6,678 nucleotides of DNA, taken from assembly GCA_030639445.1 (NCBI GenBank), contig DAOWCR010000066.1, positions 1-6,678 on the forward strand. The letters run 5' to 3'. This DNA is from Dehalococcoidales bacterium. GTDB taxonomy: Bacteria > Chloroflexota > Dehalococcoidia > Dehalococcoidales > RBG-16-60-22. The notes beneath the pieces are model-generated. The model was not told the origin of the DNA, made no database searches, and saw nothing but the letters and a program-made list of their open reading frames with translations. Below are positions 5,554 through 6,678 of the stretch, piece by piece; the stretch's first letter is position 1, and the number at the start of each line of letters is the position of its first letter. Both the position numbers and the translations under genes were made by a program.

Positions 5554-6066
5554 TTAGATATTTTCCCCCTGGTAGGTCCCCCGGTAGCCTTCTGTCCGCC
5601 GGGCCAGCCTCAGGAAAACAAGCTGTATGATTCGAGCGTTTCTCTGCAGACGAATTCCCTGGGGATGGTAGACCACCAGTAGCGACTGGGAACGGCCCGA
5701 GTAGCCGGCGTCCCAGACCGCCGTATTGACCGTAGCCCCGCAGCGCAGCAGGCTTGACCGGGGAGTGGCCAGCGCCATGATATTCTTGGGCAGGTGGACA
5801 ATCTCGTTATAGGTGATGCTGTAGGCACCGGGCATCAGGTCGATAAAACCCAGCCCGTCAAAAACGAGCGGTGCCAGGTCAGACACCAGCCGCTGGTGGT
5901 TCTCCGCCGCTATCCGGCCCGGCGATTGGAGTAAAGCCACCTCGCGCAGAGTAAGGTCAATGCCGTTGGGCTGCACCTGCTGCTCGAGGTCAACCCAGCC
6001 TTCCACCAGCGGCGGCTTTTGCCGTAATAATCGGTGAATGTCTGCTTTGGCTAAAACGGTGGTCAC
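5554..6066 (-). CDS. dut: dUTP diphosphatase of the dCTP-deaminase superfamily (archaeal type)
   Basis: A 170-residue protein that hydrolyses dUTP to dUMP and pyrophosphate, keeping uracil out of DNA and feeding thymidylate synthesis. Motifs include PLVEGWVDLEQQVQPNGIDL at 19-38, PGAYSITYNEIVHLP at 79-93, the triphosphate-site TPRSSLLRCGA at 101-111, DAGYSGRSQSLLVV at 119-132, NARIIQLVF at 143-151 and the C-terminal YRGTYQGEN at 161-169. dCTP deaminases have a catalytic Glu eleven positions along from the Asp of DPGWxG; the equivalent residue here is Leu130, so deaminase activity is not expected and dUTPase alone is favoured. The pattern matches the archaeal-style dUTPase family. Translation begins at GTG (complement of 6064-6066) with AAAGGGG seven bases upstream. 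The promoter appears to lie in the inverted repeat of the adjoining element. Confidence 0.9.
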   Translation of the reverse strand: MTTVLAKADIHRLLRQKPPLVEGWVDLEQQVQPNGIDLTLREVALLQSPGRIAAENHQRLVSDLAPLVFDGLGFIDLMPGAYSITYNEIVHLPKNIMALATPRSSLLRCGATVNTAVWDAGYSGRSQSLLVVYHPQGIRLQRNARIIQLVFLRLARRTEGYRGTYQGENI

Positions 6067-6073
6067 TGATAAG

Positions 6074-6080
6074 CCCCTTT
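6074..6080 (-). promoter_or_regulatory. Ribosome-binding site for the dUTPase GTG start
   Basis: On the reverse strand AAAGGGG ends seven bases before the GTG start, supporting GTG as the initiation codon. It lies just outside the terminal inverted repeat that begins at 6083. Confidence 0.7.
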
Positions 6081-6082
6081 AA

Positions 6083-6132
6083 TATAGATAGTTCAGGTCA
6101 ATGATACCAGTTCCGGTACTTCCCGACAATAA
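6083..6132 (+). repeat. Left terminal inverted repeat
   Basis: Bases 6083-6132 are the reverse complement of 6629-6678 with three mismatches in 50. The outermost 32 positions are identical, beginning TATAGATAGTTCAGGTC. The mismatches fall at 6115, 6117 and 6122. Such high identity over a non-coding sequence implies recent or constrained pairing. Confidence 0.93.
6101..6129 (-). promoter_or_regulatory. Candidate promoter for dut inside the left terminal inverted repeat
   Basis: Reading the reverse strand, TTGTCG (6129-6124) and TATCAT (6106-6101) are separated by exactly 17 bases. They match 4/6 and 5/6 of the sigma-70 consensus, and the -10 is preceded by TGG, giving an extended -10. Transcription would start near 6094, about 28 bases before the GTG, with the ribosome site in between. 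The fit is seen in the sequence; activity is inferred. Confidence 0.55.
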
Positions 6133-6244
6133 ATAGGGGTACACCTTCTTTTGAGGAATTTGTTTATGAGCTTCGCTTCCTCAGGGTTTTTAGTAACCCC
6201 AACCCCCTTTGGTTACTTATTGGGATGACCCTATCCCCCTTTAT

Positions 6245-6273
6245 CCCCCTTCCCCTTTAGAAGGGGAAGGGGG
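6245..6273 (+). terminator. 13-bp perfect hairpin followed by T-run, terminator-like
   Basis: CCCCCTTCCCCTT (6245-6257) pairs perfectly with AAGGGGAAGGGGG (6261-6273) around a 3-base loop, then AG and TTTTT at 6276-6280. On the forward strand this resembles an intrinsic terminator, though the T-run is displaced by two bases and no forward gene is nearby within the element. It may instead be a structural part of the element. Confidence 0.45.
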
Positions 6274-6284
6274 AGTTTTTGAAG

Positions 6285-6306
6285 AAGAGGGGCTGACGCC
6301 CCTCTT
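6285..6306. repeat. 9-bp perfect hairpin in the element
   Basis: AAGAGGGGC (6285-6293) pairs with GCCCCTCTT (6298-6306) across the 4-base loop TGAC. It lies just before the 38-bp repeat array and has no T-run on either side. Confidence 0.75.
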
Positions 6307-6314
6307 AGACACCC

Positions 6315-6500
6315 CGCCTTATCAATCCAGAGTCAAAAGAATCAAAACGCCCCACTTTATTAACCCGAAATAAGGAGAGTCTGCCCCCCCACATTGTTAA
6401 CCCAGAGTAATGAGAGCTAAAACGCCCCATATCATTAACTCAGAGTGGGGAGAGCTAAAACTCTACGTAGTATTAACCCGGAGTAAGGAGAATTAAAGAG
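6315..6500. repeat. Five degenerate 38-bp tandem repeats
   Basis: Direct repeats recur with spacings of 38, 37, 38 and 38 bases, measured at the TAACCC-like landmark (6323, 6361, 6398, 6436, 6474). A typical unit begins CGCCCCA, continues with ATTAACCCAGAGTAAGGAGA and ends GCTAAAA. Copies 3 and 4 are the most alike and the first is the most diverged. There are no unique spacers between units, so this is a tandem array and not a CRISPR. Confidence 0.85.
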
Positions 6501-6516
6501 AGGCGAAGCCTCTCTT
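6496..6516. repeat. 9-bp hairpin with GAA triloop
   Basis: AAGAGAGGC (6496-6504) pairs perfectly with GCCTCTCTT (6508-6516) around GAA. The C-GAA-G closing is the kind of triloop known to make unusually stable DNA mini-hairpins. GCTTCGC at 6170-6176 in the left half is the inverse of its GCGAAGC core. Confidence 0.75.
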
Positions 6517-6526
6517 ATAAATTATT

Positions 6527-6554
6527 CCCCCTCTCCTTATCAAAGGAGAGGGGG
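6527..6554. repeat. 12-bp perfect hairpin, the module shared with 2870-2918
   Basis: CCCCCTCTCCTT (6527-6538) pairs perfectly with AAGGAGAGGGGG (6543-6554) around a 4-base loop, followed by TCAGGGGGTGAGGTTACCA (6555-6573). The stem, its right flank and a GGGGGATG motif further on are repeated upstream of the COG2187 gene, identifying it as a dispersed genomic repeat module. Confidence 0.85.
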
Positions 6555-6628
6555 TCAGGGGGTGAGGTTACCAAATAAAAATCTAAGGGGGATGGGGTTT
6601 CAAAATAAAATTTAAAGGGGTAAGACTA

Positions 6629-6678
6629 TTATTGTCGGTAAGTCCTGGAACTGGTATCATTGACCTGAACTATCTATA
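6629..6678 (-). repeat. Right terminal inverted repeat, reaching the window edge
   Basis: This arm is complementary to 6083-6132 over 47 of 50 positions and ends CTGAACTATCTATA at the last base of the window. Its true outer limit cannot be seen. Confidence 0.93.
6632..6660 (+). promoter_or_regulatory. Outward-facing promoter-like sequence in the right terminal repeat
   Basis: TTGTCG (6632-6637), a 17-base spacer and TGG-TATCAT (-10 at 6655-6660) mirror the candidate dut promoter of the left arm with the same spacing. It points out of the element, toward sequence beyond the window. Two of the three mismatches between the arms fall in the spacer next to it and none falls in the hexamers. Confidence 0.4.

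Larger units (their letters stand above)
6083..6678. mobile_element. MITE-like non-autonomous element with 50-bp terminal inverted repeats
   Basis: This stretch contains no credible ORF and is bounded by long terminal inverted repeats (6083-6132 and 6629-6678). Complementarity between the two halves continues inward: AACCCCAACCCCC near 6195 corresponds to the complement of GGGGGATGGGGTT near 6587-6599. The interior contains five 38-bp degenerate direct repeats and several strong hairpins. Length, lack of a transposase and inverted ends fit a miniature inverted-repeat transposable element, presumably moved by a transposase encoded elsewhere. The repeat may extend past 6678, because the window ends while the arms still match, so no target duplication can be read. 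The outer bases TATAGATA/TATCTATA would be compatible with TA-targeting transposases, but that is speculative. The left end lies 16 bases upstream of the dut start codon. Confidence 0.78.

Noticed and set aside
5554..6066. dCTP deaminase
   Set aside because: The superfamily match is real, but the catalytic Glu position is Leu130 and the C-terminal YRGTYQGEN pattern is that of dUTPases.
6081..6100. TTGACC with TATATT on the reverse strand as the dut promoter
   Set aside because: The two hexamers are only about 9 bases apart and the start would fall in the ribosome site; TTGTCG-17-TATCAT slightly upstream fits far better.
6315..6500. CRISPR array
   Set aside because: The repeats are directly adjacent with a 38-base period and no unique spacers, they are degenerate, and no cas gene is nearby.

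Overview
This 6,678-bp window looks like chromosomal sequence from an anaerobic bacterium, most likely of the Chloroflexota class Dehalococcoidia. That placement is an inference. It rests on moderately high G+C, the protein repertoire (a methylthioadenosine phosphorylase with a C-terminal Cys-X-Cys pair, a short MetE-like methyltransferase with no folate domain, a DUF6485-like cysteine-rich protein, a THEP1 NTPase and an archaeal-style dUTPase), and G-rich dispersed hairpin repeats of a kind I associate with that group. No rRNA or tRNA gene is present to settle it.

Bases 1-2802 hold a forward gene run. A 5'-truncated mtnP (S-methyl-5'-thioadenosine phosphorylase) is followed after 4 bp by a 343-residue MetE/UROD-superfamily methyltransferase. 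Together they suggest a methionine salvage/regeneration unit. Next come very small genes: a doubtful 24-codon ORF overlapping the methyltransferase stop, a 64-residue DUF6485-type protein with eight cysteines, and a 31-residue, extremely basic ORF. A THEP1-family nucleoside-triphosphatase closes the run. A 149-bp spacer with a decayed hairpin repeat separates this block from the next.

Bases 2952-5547 hold three forward genes: a COG2187-type aminoglycoside-phosphotransferase-like kinase, a GNAT acetyltransferase with a thioredoxin-like (YoaP-type) C-terminal domain, and a small COG0645-type P-loop kinase. From general family knowledge, the first and third are often the two halves of one ~500-residue protein. 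Here they are separate, in the same order, with a lower-G+C acetyltransferase gene between them. The P-loop kinase starts at TTG and has a Trp in place of the conserved last Gly of Walker A.

Bases 5554-6066 hold a convergent reverse-strand gene for a dUTPase of the dCTP-deaminase superfamily, which lacks the deaminase Glu. Its stop lies 6 bp from the stop of the P-loop kinase.

Bases 6067-6678 have no credible protein gene. Almost all of this stretch (6083-6678) is a non-autonomous, MITE-like element bounded by 50-bp terminal inverted repeats (47/50 identical). Inside are five degenerate 38-bp tandem repeats and at least four strong perfect hairpins. A second, decayed copy of one of its modules lies upstream of the COG2187 gene. 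Each terminal repeat carries an outward-facing promoter-like sequence (TTGTCG, 17 bp, extended TATCAT), and the left one is correctly placed to transcribe the dUTPase gene. This element and its possible takeover of dUTPase transcription are the most distinctive things in the window.
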